NCBI GenBank assembly: GCA_023251255.1
Contig: JAHEZD010000001.1
Coordinates: forward strand, 57,269 to 121,268
Origin: Chitinophagaceae bacterium
GTDB lineage: Bacteria > Bacteroidota > Bacteroidia > Chitinophagales > Chitinophagaceae
DNA: 64,000 nucleotides
Direction: 5' to 3'
Each line of letters begins with the position of its first letter. Positions within the stretch are counted from its first letter, which is position 1. Positions 44,396 to 53,374 of this stretch are shown here, one piece after another. Made by a program: the position numbers and the translations under genes. The notes under the pieces were generated by a model that did no database searches, had not been told where the DNA came from, and worked only from the letters and a program-made list of their open reading frames with translations.

Positions 44396-46591
44396 CTATT
44401 CGGTTTCCATTGTTTTTTTATAGGCCATGATGAAGATGGCGCCCAGGTTACGGTAGGGCGGAACATAATCATCAAACTTTTCCTTGGCCTCGGCCTTGAA
44501 CTGCGTTTCCAGTTTCTTCCAGATAGGCTGCCAGAGCAGGTTCTTGCCCTCGCGCAGGTTATCGGTAATGGCCTGTATCAATCCAATATTCACCACACCT
44601 GTTCCCGTTTGCTTGGTAGCAATGATCTGTGCTGAGGGGCAGGTTTCCAGTATTTCCGATAGGCTTTGGTAGCCACCGCAACTGCCCAATAGGATTACCT
44701 TGGCAGAGGGGGGCAATTGGTCAATGGTTTCCTGCACAAAATAGCTATGGCCACGGTGTATCACCACTGTGGGTTCTATATTGTTGTTCTCCAGGTACTT
44801 TGCCAAATCTTCTTGGGCCTTTGCATCAAGGCTCTGCTCATTGTCCAAAGGTTTGTTGCAGTAAATGGTAATGGGCTTGCCCCTAACAGAAGACAGTTCC
44901 ACCCATTCTGGTTTATCCACTTTTTTCCAATTGGGAGCAGTGTAATGGGAGAAGAAGGATTTGAAAACGCCCTGCCCGTCCTTATCGCCATAAAAGAACT
45001 GCTGCATAATGATCCTGCCCGATGAATCCTGCAGTTTATTGGCAGGCATATCGTACACGCCATCAATGCCCAACCTTGCAGCCAGGTCTATTTTGGAGGA
45101 AGAATCCATGGAAAGGAAAATAATGTTCAGCAGGTTGTAAATGGTCAACCCACGTTTGTTGTTGTTCTTCTCGCTCAGCACCAGGTTTTCATTGATCTGG
45201 TCCAGTACAATCTTTTTTACTGCTGGGTCATAGATGCTGCCATAGGAATCCGCCACATCCACCGCATCTTCCAATGTCCTTGTTTTTTCAAGCCCGCTTA
45301 CAAAGCTCTTCATCAATTTCTCGGCACTGGGCTTTTCCATGTGGCCAAGGAAATTGTCCAGCGTATTGTAATTGGCCGCCATTTTTATGAAACGCCTATA
45401 ATAATCATAGTTTACGGCGTTCAGCAATGTATCTGCACTGGGCACTTTCATCCGTTGGAAGATCCTAGGGTACACCCCGTTCACATAACTACTGGTATAA
45501 ATTTCCTCCTCGCCCAATACTGCTACATAATAGAGTTCCAGCGGCGATAGCGGGTTCAGGCTCCTGAACCTTACTTTATCACTTTTCTCCTCATGTAGGG
45601 CATTGATCTCGGTTACATAGTTTTCAATGGCTTTTGATTTCAGTTTGGCAGTAAGCACATTCATGACCATTGGCGTATCATTGTGCTGCACACGCCCCAC
45701 ATACTCAATTTGGGTATTGACCAGCAGCCTGAAATAGGCCGTGGTATCGTTCATGACCTTGGTAATGGAATCTATGGAAATCCTGTTGTGGTAGATATTG
45801 TCCAGGAAAGGAAAATACTGCCTACCGGTTTTCATCAATGCCAGCAACCCTATTGTCCTTACCAAGGGGTCATTGACCGTTTGTATCTTTTTGCCCAGCC
45901 CATCTGGCGAAGCGGCATAATCGTACAGCTTTTCGGGGTTGCTGTAGGCCAAGCTTTTGATGATGCTGTCAGCAAAGTACACTTGCGGATTGGTGGCCAA
46001 AATGGACATCACTCTCTTGGGGTAACGGTAGCAGCTTTTCAGTAACAGCACATCCCTTGAAGCCGCTACTCCTGCATTGTTCTTCAATCCATAATTGTCA
46101 ATGAGCAACTGGCCCACTTCCAGTTCATTCCTTTCCACAATGGGCTTAATGGACCCTTTCTTCCATTCGGTTTCCATTGCCTCGTCGTAAGCAGTGATCA
46201 AATTGCCAAGTAATACCCCCTTGATGGTCCTGGCCCTATAGCCGGATACAAAGGCATTGAGCATTTCATTGATGGCACGCAGCCATTTGTACTTTCCATT
46301 GTCATCCAGCGCAGGGTTGGTTTCCACTTTTACCTGCATATTGTTTACGGTAACAATTAGGATATCGGTTATACGCCTGTTGATGCTATCATTCTTTGTT
46401 GGGGTAAAAAGCGAATCATCAATGCCATCCAGTTTCAGTATCAGTTTCTGGTTATTGTCAATATAGTCATGGTGCAGCATTCTCATGGGCGGCACCTTCG
46501 GCATGGTCAGTTCCTTTGGGGGAAGGGGCTGTGCCTGGGCAACTGCAAATAGTGGAAGCAAAAGAAAAAAGGCGTGTAATTTTCTCATCAT
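44396..46591 (-). CDS. Secreted clan-CD (CHAT/caspase-like) peptidase homologue
   Basis: The product has 731 residues from the ATG at 46591 (another follows at 46588). It starts with a signal peptide ('KLHAFFLLLPLFAVAQA'). Most of the chain is a helical repeat-like region of unknown family. Near the C-terminus H615 ('HRGHSYF') and C638 ('VILLGSCGGY') make a His-Cys pair with the spacing and surrounding strands of clan-CD cysteine peptidases such as CHAT, caspase or gingipain types. The region after the Cys is short. Assignment to CHAT is tentative. Confidence 0.65.
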   Translation of the reverse strand: MMRKLHAFFLLLPLFAVAQAQPLPPKELTMPKVPPMRMLHHDYIDNNQKLILKLDGIDDSLFTPTKNDSINRRITDILIVTVNNMQVKVETNPALDDNGKYKWLRAINEMLNAFVSGYRARTIKGVLLGNLITAYDEAMETEWKKGSIKPIVERNELEVGQLLIDNYGLKNNAGVAASRDVLLLKSCYRYPKRVMSILATNPQVYFADSIIKSLAYSNPEKLYDYAASPDGLGKKIQTVNDPLVRTIGLLALMKTGRQYFPFLDNIYHNRISIDSITKVMNDTTAYFRLLVNTQIEYVGRVQHNDTPMVMNVLTAKLKSKAIENYVTEINALHEEKSDKVRFRSLNPLSPLELYYVAVLGEEEIYTSSYVNGVYPRIFQRMKVPSADTLLNAVNYDYYRRFIKMAANYNTLDNFLGHMEKPSAEKLMKSFVSGLEKTRTLEDAVDVADSYGSIYDPAVKKIVLDQINENLVLSEKNNNKRGLTIYNLLNIIFLSMDSSSKIDLAARLGIDGVYDMPANKLQDSSGRIIMQQFFYGDKDGQGVFKSFFSHYTAPNWKKVDKPEWVELSSVRGKPITIYCNKPLDNEQSLDAKAQEDLAKYLENNNIEPTVVIHRGHSYFVQETIDQLPPSAKVILLGSCGGYQSLSEILETCPSAQIIATKQTGTGVVNIGLIQAITDNLREGKNLLWQPIWKKLETQFKAEAKEKFDDYVPPYRNLGAIFIMAYKKTMETE

Positions 46592-47061
46592 GTTCTGTAA
46601 AGAGCAAAAATAGTTCCATTTGGCTGCTTTGCCATTTTTAGGTAGGCCATCATTTTGAATATACCCTTTTGAAAATGAGTGTCGGCCTATCGAAGGCATG
46701 ACATTGTTGCCAATGGTAGATTGGTTTGCCTGAAAATCGGGAATGATTACTTTCCCGACTTCCTGGCAAAAGAAAAGGGCGAAACCATCATTGTCATCCC
46801 TGCCTTTGCGGGCAGGCCTGCCCGCAAAGGCAGGTTCAAATAGCTTGTTTGGGAAGTGGAGATTGATTTACAGGCTGGCAGCCTTCTTCGTAAGTTCCTG
46901 CTCCGTAGCATGGTTTAGTACCTTTTCATCCGTCCGTCCCAGTCTTGCTGGCAGGCTGGATGGGCCAGAACCCTTGCAAAATGTGGCACACAGCCATATA
47001 CGGGTTTACTGTTAACAATTAGATAATGCTGCACTAAAGCTGATTTACAGCGGGGGAAGGT
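46592..47061. other. Non-coding interval with a palindrome and a repeat copy
   Basis: It contains the palindrome at 46799-46834 and a diverged repeat at about 46887-46965 related to 44088-44157. Neither strand has a convincing gene. Confidence 0.55.
46799..46834. repeat. Perfect 36-bp palindrome
   Basis: The arm CCTGCCTTTGCGGGCAGG is followed immediately by its exact reverse complement with no spacer. It is GC-rich against an AT-leaning background and resembles dispersed intergenic palindromes known in Bacteroidota genomes. Confidence 0.85.
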
Positions 47062-47069
47062 TAATTTTG
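47062..47069 (+). promoter_or_regulatory. Possible -7 element of the response-regulator gene
   Basis: TAATTTTG is an exact match to TAnnTTTG and lies 18 bases before the ATG at 47088. No -33 TTTG is evident. Confidence 0.4.
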
Positions 47070-47087
47070 TGTAAACATAAGGTTAAC

Positions 47088-47765
47088 ATGGAAGCTCCCA
47101 AAAAGCGGATTTTAATTGCAGATGATGAACCGGACATCCTAGAAATAATCAATTATAACCTGACCAAGGAAGGGTATGAGGTGTATACCGCCAAGGATGG
47201 CAATGAGGCCTTGGACCGGGCCAAGATCCTGAACCCCGACCTTATTATCCTTGATATCATGATGCCCAAGAAAACGGGCATTGAGGTTTGCAACCTATTA
47301 CGCTCCCAATCACTGTTCCAGGAAACGTTGATTATTTTCCTCACCGCCCTTAGTGACGAGAACTCCCAGATTAAGGGACTGGAAACCGGTGCGGATGATT
47401 ATGTGAGCAAGCCCATCAGCCCAAAAGTGCTGGTAAGCAGGGTAAACGCCCTGTTCAGGAGGATCTACAAGGAAGAAGGCAAAACCATCAAGATCGGCAA
47501 TGTGAGCATAGACCCCGTAAAGTTCATGGTAAGTATTGATGACAAGGGGGTGGTGCTTGCCAAGAAGGAATTTGAACTGCTGCATTTACTGGCTTCCAAA
47601 CCGGGCCGCGTTTTCCTGCGCAATGAAATACTTACCCAGGTGTGGGGCACGGATGTGATTGTTGGCGACAGGACCATTGATGTGCACATCAGGAAAATCC
47701 GCCAGAAACTTGGGGTGGACTGCCTTACAACGGTAAAGGGAGTAGGGTATAAGTTTGAGGCGTAG
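47088..47765 (+). CDS. OmpR/PhoB-type response regulator
   Basis: The product has 225 residues. The receiver domain (1-120) has acidic pocket D12/D13, phosphoacceptor D56 in 'LIILDIMMPKKTG', T86 and K108. The C-terminal winged helix (about 125-225) ends with 'TIDVHIRKIRQKLG'. The ATG at 47088 is preferred to an upstream TTG. It is followed by a PhoR-like kinase 154 bases downstream. The pair looks like PhoB/PhoR, but no pst genes are in view to confirm a phosphate role. Confidence 0.92.
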   Translation: MEAPKKRILIADDEPDILEIINYNLTKEGYEVYTAKDGNEALDRAKILNPDLIILDIMMPKKTGIEVCNLLRSQSLFQETLIIFLTALSDENSQIKGLETGADDYVSKPISPKVLVSRVNALFRRIYKEEGKTIKIGNVSIDPVKFMVSIDDKGVVLAKKEFELLHLLASKPGRVFLRNEILTQVWGTDVIVGDRTIDVHIRKIRQKLGVDCLTTVKGVGYKFEA

Positions 47766-47919
47766 GAAGGACGGTGGAGTGTGGACGGTAGACCGTAGAT
47801 GGTGCACTTGGTCCGTGGCTGGTTGACCATTCACCCTTGACCATTCACTGTTTTGTTTACCTTGCAATCACCATGAGCCATTACCCATGAACCATTAACG
47901 TCCCCATGGTCCGCTACAT

Positions 47920-48963
47920 ATGTTCAAAACCAAAAACCTCTCCCCCAATCAATTATCTGCATTAACAGCATTGGTACTATCCATTCCTATAGGCATTGCA
48001 TTCTATATCATTGAGAAGCCATGGTGGATAGGTTTGGTAGCGCTGTTGGTTACGTTCATAGGCAGCTATTACCTGATCAGTTTTGTGCTGGAATGGTTTA
48101 TTTACAGGCGTATCAAGCTCATTTACAAATTCATTTACCAAACCAAGGCCACCAAAAGGGAGGAAACCTATTACAAGTACATACTGCCCAAGAAAAGCAT
48201 TGATGATGTAAGTGAGGACGTGGAAAAATGGGCCGAACAGCGCAGTGCCGAAATTGAACTGCTGAAGAGCAATGAAGCTTACCGCAAGGAGTTCCTGCAG
48301 AACCTGGCCCATGAATTCAAGACCCCCATTTTTGCCATTCAGGGTTATGTGGACACTTTATTGGACGGAGCATTGGAAAACCCAACTGTAGGGAAGAAAT
48401 TCTTGGAGAATGCCGCAAGGAATGTGGACCGGATGGTGAACCTGGTAAAGGACCTTGATGAGATTTCCCGATTGGAAAGTGGGGAACAGCCACTGTACAA
48501 GGAATACTTTGTGATACAGGACCTGATACGTGAGGTATATGAATCCCTTTCCATCAAGACTTCCAAGCAGAATATCCGCACTTCCATTAAAAAGGGCTGC
48601 GAGAACCCAATCACTGTTTTTGCTGACAAGGAAAAGATCAGGCAGGTGATCATCAATATTGTATCCAATGCCACCAAGTATGGCAAAGTAGATGGGACCA
48701 TTGTTTCGGGTATTTACAAAACCGATGGCAAGAACGTGCTGATAGAGATCAGTGATGATGGTATTGGTATAGCGGAGGAACATCTTTCAAGAATATTTGA
48801 ACGTTTCTACAGGACCGATAGGGGCCGCAGCCGCGATGTGGGTGGCACTGGCCTTGGACTGGCCATTTGCAAACATATTATTGAGGCGCATGGGCAAACC
48901 ATCCATGTGCGCAGCAAGCTGGATGTGGGAACCAGTATTGGGTTTACGCTGGAGGGGAAGTAG
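47920..48963 (+). CDS. Sensor histidine kinase, PhoR-like
   Basis: The product has 347 residues. Two membrane helices (about 12-31 and 35-57) are joined by a very short loop, so there is no periplasmic sensor domain. The dimerisation helix carries H131 in 'NLAHEFKTPIFAI', followed by an ATPase domain with 'IVSNATKYG' (N box), 'ISDDGIGIAEEHLSRIFERF' and 'GGTGLGLAICK'. It is the partner of the response regulator upstream and presumably senses through the membrane or an associated protein. Confidence 0.92.
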   Translation: MFKTKNLSPNQLSALTALVLSIPIGIAFYIIEKPWWIGLVALLVTFIGSYYLISFVLEWFIYRRIKLIYKFIYQTKATKREETYYKYILPKKSIDDVSEDVEKWAEQRSAEIELLKSNEAYRKEFLQNLAHEFKTPIFAIQGYVDTLLDGALENPTVGKKFLENAARNVDRMVNLVKDLDEISRLESGEQPLYKEYFVIQDLIREVYESLSIKTSKQNIRTSIKKGCENPITVFADKEKIRQVIINIVSNATKYGKVDGTIVSGIYKTDGKNVLIEISDDGIGIAEEHLSRIFERFYRTDRGRSRDVGGTGLGLAICKHIIEAHGQTIHVRSKLDVGTSIGFTLEGK

Positions 48964-49285
48964 GGGGAAGGTAGTAGGCAGTAGTGAATAGGCAGTAGGC
49001 AGTAGGGAACAGGGAGTAGTTGATGGTCCACAGTCCATGGTCAATAGTGAATAGTCAATGGTGAATCTAAATCACACATCCTCCGCCCACCGTTATGATT
49101 TCCGGAAGGCCCCAGATTGCTTCATTCGTCGCAAGGACGGCCATTCTTTGTCGCTGCTGATAGTTATCGGCTAACAGCCCTTTCATAAGATGATATACAC
49201 TTACCGATAGAACCTCAAATCACACATCATAAATCCTACATCCTCCATAATCACTAATTAACTAATTAACCAGTTAACCTTCCTC
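48964..49285. repeat. Non-coding interval with degenerate short repeats
   Basis: Variants of GGCAGTAG, TAGTGAATAG and GGTCAATAGTGAA recur at 48970-49066. The 154-base gap before the kinase gene holds the inverse type (TTGACCATTCACTG). ATTCGTCGCAAGGACGG at about 49125 is another dispersed-repeat-like motif. No gene is seen. Confidence 0.55.
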
Positions 49286-50002
49286 CTAAAACCTCCCCAT
49301 CGCTATCAAAGCCGCCGGCAGCCACTTGGTCTCCATTTCCACCAGCTCCTTTCCAGAAGCGGTTATGGTGTATTCCAGTGCCAAGGCCACAATGGCCACG
49401 CCCTTGCCCTGCAGGTTCAGTACAAGCTCCGTAGCAGGCAGTTGCATATCCTTATAATCAATCACCAACTGCTCCATTATTACCGTACAGTTTTTGGCCG
49501 CTTCCATTTTGAAGGGAGAGGAAATGACCATCGCCTTGATGGTGACCTTGCTGGTTCGTGGCGGTGCCTTGATCTGCTTGGCAGGGTTCAGGGCAGGTAG
49601 GCCCAGTGTCAGTTTTTTCTTGTCCAGTTGCAAGCTAGTGTCCACAAACAGGCAGTCGCGCAAATCTGCGGAGCCGTTTACCTGGCAGGTGCCGCCGGTA
49701 TGGGCAGCGATGGGCCAACTGGTAGCTTGGTAGTTGTTGGCATACTGGTTGCGCATCCAGCCACGCGTGCGGTTGTAGTCTGCCAGTTTCAGGGTGTACA
49801 GTAACTGCCTGCCCAGTTGGACAAGCATGGGGCTGCCGCAGGTGGACACGGTACCGAACACGGTGTTCACTTCCAGTGGTTTGTGGTTGCGCTTCCTGGG
49901 GCGCTTGCCCGGTTTGCTGCGGACATACCCGTTGCCATTCATGGTGTAGAATATCAGGTTGCCCACTGCGCCGCTGATACTGCCATTTTCAACACGTGCC
50001 AT
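49286..50002 (-). CDS. DUF6266 family protein
   Basis: The product has 238 residues from the ATG at 50002. The N-terminus 'GAVGNLIFYTMNGNGYVRSK' followed by PGKRPRKRN fits DUF6266, a Bacteroidota-specific family with phage-structural-like character (inference). The C-terminal half is beta-rich. Function unknown. A long non-coding region with repeated segments lies upstream. Confidence 0.75.
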   Translation of the reverse strand: MARVENGSISGAVGNLIFYTMNGNGYVRSKPGKRPRKRNHKPLEVNTVFGTVSTCGSPMLVQLGRQLLYTLKLADYNRTRGWMRNQYANNYQATSWPIAAHTGGTCQVNGSADLRDCLFVDTSLQLDKKKLTLGLPALNPAKQIKAPPRTSKVTIKAMVISSPFKMEAAKNCTVIMEQLVIDYKDMQLPATELVLNLQGKGVAIVALALEYTITASGKELVEMETKWLPAALIAMGRF

Positions 50003-51439
50003 CAATATTGGTTTAAGTTGGTTTTACAATGCTGCCCGTATAGGCCATGCAGTATGCCTGCAGGGAGCGGGCAGTAGTTTAGCATGGATTAAAGTTACAA
50101 AAAAGGCACATTTACACCACAGTTCACCACAAAAATGTGGTTTAATGTGGTTATGCTGCGGTTATAATGTGGTTTTGATAGCTGCAAAACCACTGGCAAG
50201 TGGCAGTGAAATCGGCGCTTGGCTGACTGTTGGTAATGGGCCAACATGAGCATCAATGTAGCAAAAACCGTGCTAAGGGAGGGGATTTAGGTAGTGGGTT
50301 GGAGGGATTTTGTATCCAATGAAAAAGCGCAATAAGGGTGTTTGTTCAGTAATAGGGACGTGGCCGAACAGCAGAAAGGCCGGACTGATGGGGGCAGGTG
50401 TGGTAGCCAGTTACAAACTGGCTCTTATTGGAAATCCGGAGTTAGCTGGGCTCAAGGCTTTTCACAAAACTCTACGAATATCAGCTGTAACGTGTTGACG
50501 GTTTTTCCTACGGAGTGAAAGGGTGATGTTGCAAATGGTGTTGGCTACCAACTACAAGCTTTTATTCTGGCACTGTACGCATGAATTCCGTTGGTGAAAA
50601 CACGCAACGGAGGCGTCGTTTCCTTTTATACTTTTCGTTAAGAAAAACACCAACGGCTAGGTGGTAGTGAAATGAGTGTTTGAGTAACCGTTGATAATGG
50701 GGTAACATGGGTAGGGATGGCGCAAAAACCGTGCAATGGAAGGGGGGAGGGTGAGGTTGGGATTTGCCGGATACAGGCAGATTGCCTTACTTCATTTTTC
50801 GCAGATCCCGCAAATGAAGGAAGAATATTTATCCCAATTTAAATAGATTATAGAACTGTACAAAAAGGTTCGGGAAAGGATGTTAGGGGGGAGACTACTG
50901 TGGATAAGCTTTATGTTTTGAGATCTTTATATATGGTTATTATACTTTAACAATTGTTTTCAATTGTATACTGAGATAAAGTTTTGTGCTATCAAAAATG
51001 CTCCTACTTTTGGTTCCCAACAAAGAACCAATTCAAAACCCCAAGTTTGAATTTATTGGCTTAACAGCCAGACATCAAAACCCAAACCAATGCGTCAATT
51101 AATGTTGACCTGCACACCTATTTCCTTTGGAGTTACCAGTAAGTTAACCGAATCCAGTAAACGGGTTCCATTGCCCCAAATTTTTGCGTTTATTTCCATC
51201 AGTCATCATCCATTGGGCGATGCTGGAGACAGCGTATTGTTCCGGGCGGTTAGCGCAGAAATTACGGCTATATGATTGCTCCCTAGGTCCGGTACACGCA
51301 ATTTTCCCTTTCCGAAAAACAAGTTGGGGCTGGCATTACCGGGTTTTCCAGTTAAGGAGTTTTCAAGGAGGGTGTACCAAAAGCCCTTTCAAAAGATGGA
51401 TGGTAACAAATTGTTCAATTGACAAACAAAAAATAGAAG
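50003..51439. other. Long non-coding interval with a diverged direct repeat
   Basis: About 1.4 kb contains no convincing gene; the short frames at 50310 and 51090-51501 have implausible translations. Segments near 50185-50280 and 50645-50745 are clearly related, sharing GTGAAAT, TTGGTAATGGG/TTGATAATGGG, AACATG and GCAAAAACCGTGC in the same order. The promoter of the gene at 51440 should lie at the right end. Confidence 0.6.
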
Positions 51440-53296
51440 ATGAAAACAAAACTAGTTGCACTGTTGTCCCTATTGTCCATTGTGGCCTTGGCAAACAATG
51501 AAACCAATAAACATAACAATGACCAGTTTCCCAGTGGCAGCAGGTTCAGGGCTGTTAAGGTGGAACCAGCAACATTCAAATCTGTAGGCCATTATTTGGA
51601 ATACAAAAAGAAGCTGGTTTTTGAAGGAAAGATAGCAGCAGCAGCTTATGTGAGGGCCGAACAGCAATTGGCAGTGGATGATTATTTGCTGCTGTCCGGT
51701 GGTACCATGACTGGCACCCTCACCACTCCTTCATTATTTGTTACTGGTAATGCAGGTATCGGAACTACCTCCGCTGCCTATCGCTTAACCGTTGCAGGGG
51801 GTGATATAAAAGCCTATAATTTCGATAACAATACAGGTATAACCATTGGAGCTGAAAACACGCAAAGACCAAGAATTGGTTTCCATGTGTCCGACAATGA
51901 TAGGCGCTTCAAAATTGAAGTGAACGATGTCAATTCGTCCTCAGAACGATTGGGCTTTTTCTCTGATGCTGGTGGTGCGTGGTCACCGGAGCACGAAGTT
52001 GTTTCAATTAATAAATATGGCAAGGTGGGCATTTCAAATACCTTACCGATGGCAAGCCTTGATATGGGAAGCGCTTTAACCCAATCGGATTACCATTTCC
52101 CCCTGTTCTGGTACAATGACAATAATTCCAGTGTTTGGCACGGCACAAAAGGGGGCATTTTATTGGACCAGTTTGGTCTGCCCAATAATACCACCTTGTC
52201 ATTTGGAACTTCTTCTGCAAACGATGGAACATTCATGATTGCTTCGAAGAATACGGCTGTCAATGAAGCTTCTTCCTTAATAAGTCGGTTAACGGTAAGG
52301 GGCCAGTCTGGCAATGTGGGCATAGGCACCACTAGCCCAGCCGACAAGTTGCATATCCTCATGAACGGCAGCACCAATGGCACGGGCCTCTCCATTGGGG
52401 CCGTGAACACGGGCGGCACAGGCAGCCAACCTGCTGTTGCCTATCTGGACCCTTCAGGTTCTAAAAGGTGGGCGGCCGGTCTGGATGTGAGCAGCGATAT
52501 TTACCAACTAGTGGATGCCAGTGGTAACACAAGGCTTTCAGTTAAGCAGGATGGCAATGTGGATATAAGTAACCAGTTATCCGTTACTGGTCCTACAAAG
52601 ATTCACTCGCTCGATGTAACTGGAACAGGCCGGTTTTCGAGGGACAATATGTGGCCATATACAGAAAGCACCATTTCATTATCAGAAAATACAGGTTCAG
52701 CAGGGTTGGGCAACAGGGCCAGTATTTCATTCCACAACAGTTTTAATGCTGAAGGCACGATTGAACTATCCACAAATCCAGGTTTCAGGTCCATAAGATT
52801 CCTGGATCATCAAGGATATAACTTGGGCATAGATGTATCAGGCAATGCAAAATTTGACCAGAAGCTAAGGATAGGAACAGGTGATTTCAGTGGCAATTAT
52901 AGTTTGGCAGTGGAAGGCACCATTGGCGCAAGGAAGATAAAAGTGACACAGGGTTCCTGGGCTGATTACGTGTTCAAGCCAAACTACAAACTGAAGCCAT
53001 TGGTAGAGGTGGAGAAGTACATTATCAAGTACAGGCACCTGCCCGGTGTACCGAAAGAAGCAGAAGTCCTTGGTAAGGACATGGATATTAGCGAGACACA
53101 GGTAATGTTGTTAAAGAAGATAGAGGAACTGACCCTGTACATCATTGAACAGAACAAGAAGGGAACTGAGCAGGAAAAAAGGACAAAAGAAATGGCACTT
53201 TACATCACCGAGCAGAACAAGAAATCAAAGGAACAGGCAGACAAATTGAAATCATTGGAAGAAAAACTGAACAAGCTGCTGGCCGATAAAAAATAG
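51440..53296 (+). CDS. Tail-fibre-like surface protein, paralogue 1
   Basis: The product has 618 residues with a signal peptide ('KTKLVALLSLLSIVALA'). A shared N-terminal domain (about 25-95) leads to 'LSGGTMTGTLTTPSLFVTGN', a phage tail-fibre-type repeat. Many 'NVGIGTTSPADKL'-like repeats follow. The C-terminal domain 'WADYVFKPNYKLKPLVEVEK' followed by 'YIIKYRHLPGVP' ends in a coiled coil with tandem 'YITEQNKKSKEQ'-type units. It is probably a trimeric exported fibre. Its tandem partner starts 78 bases downstream. Confidence 0.85.
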   Translation: MKTKLVALLSLLSIVALANNETNKHNNDQFPSGSRFRAVKVEPATFKSVGHYLEYKKKLVFEGKIAAAAYVRAEQQLAVDDYLLLSGGTMTGTLTTPSLFVTGNAGIGTTSAAYRLTVAGGDIKAYNFDNNTGITIGAENTQRPRIGFHVSDNDRRFKIEVNDVNSSSERLGFFSDAGGAWSPEHEVVSINKYGKVGISNTLPMASLDMGSALTQSDYHFPLFWYNDNNSSVWHGTKGGILLDQFGLPNNTTLSFGTSSANDGTFMIASKNTAVNEASSLISRLTVRGQSGNVGIGTTSPADKLHILMNGSTNGTGLSIGAVNTGGTGSQPAVAYLDPSGSKRWAAGLDVSSDIYQLVDASGNTRLSVKQDGNVDISNQLSVTGPTKIHSLDVTGTGRFSRDNMWPYTESTISLSENTGSAGLGNRASISFHNSFNAEGTIELSTNPGFRSIRFLDHQGYNLGIDVSGNAKFDQKLRIGTGDFSGNYSLAVEGTIGARKIKVTQGSWADYVFKPNYKLKPLVEVEKYIIKYRHLPGVPKEAEVLGKDMDISETQVMLLKKIEELTLYIIEQNKKGTEQEKRTKEMALYITEQNKKSKEQADKLKSLEEKLNKLLADKK

Positions 53297-53374
53297 TCAG
53301 TCAGTATGCAGCTAGCTGGTTCAGGATAAGTATAAAAAATTGTTCTGTTGATAAAGATAAATAAGCAATAAGAC

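Noticed and set aside
47088..48963. Naming the two-component pair phoB/phoR
   Set aside because: The family match is good, but no phosphate-transport genes are nearby and the kinase lacks a sensor domain, so the specific function is not supported.
50310..50498. A 62-residue plus-strand frame
   Set aside because: The translation looks random, has no recognised domain, and lies within a region of decayed or repeat DNA.
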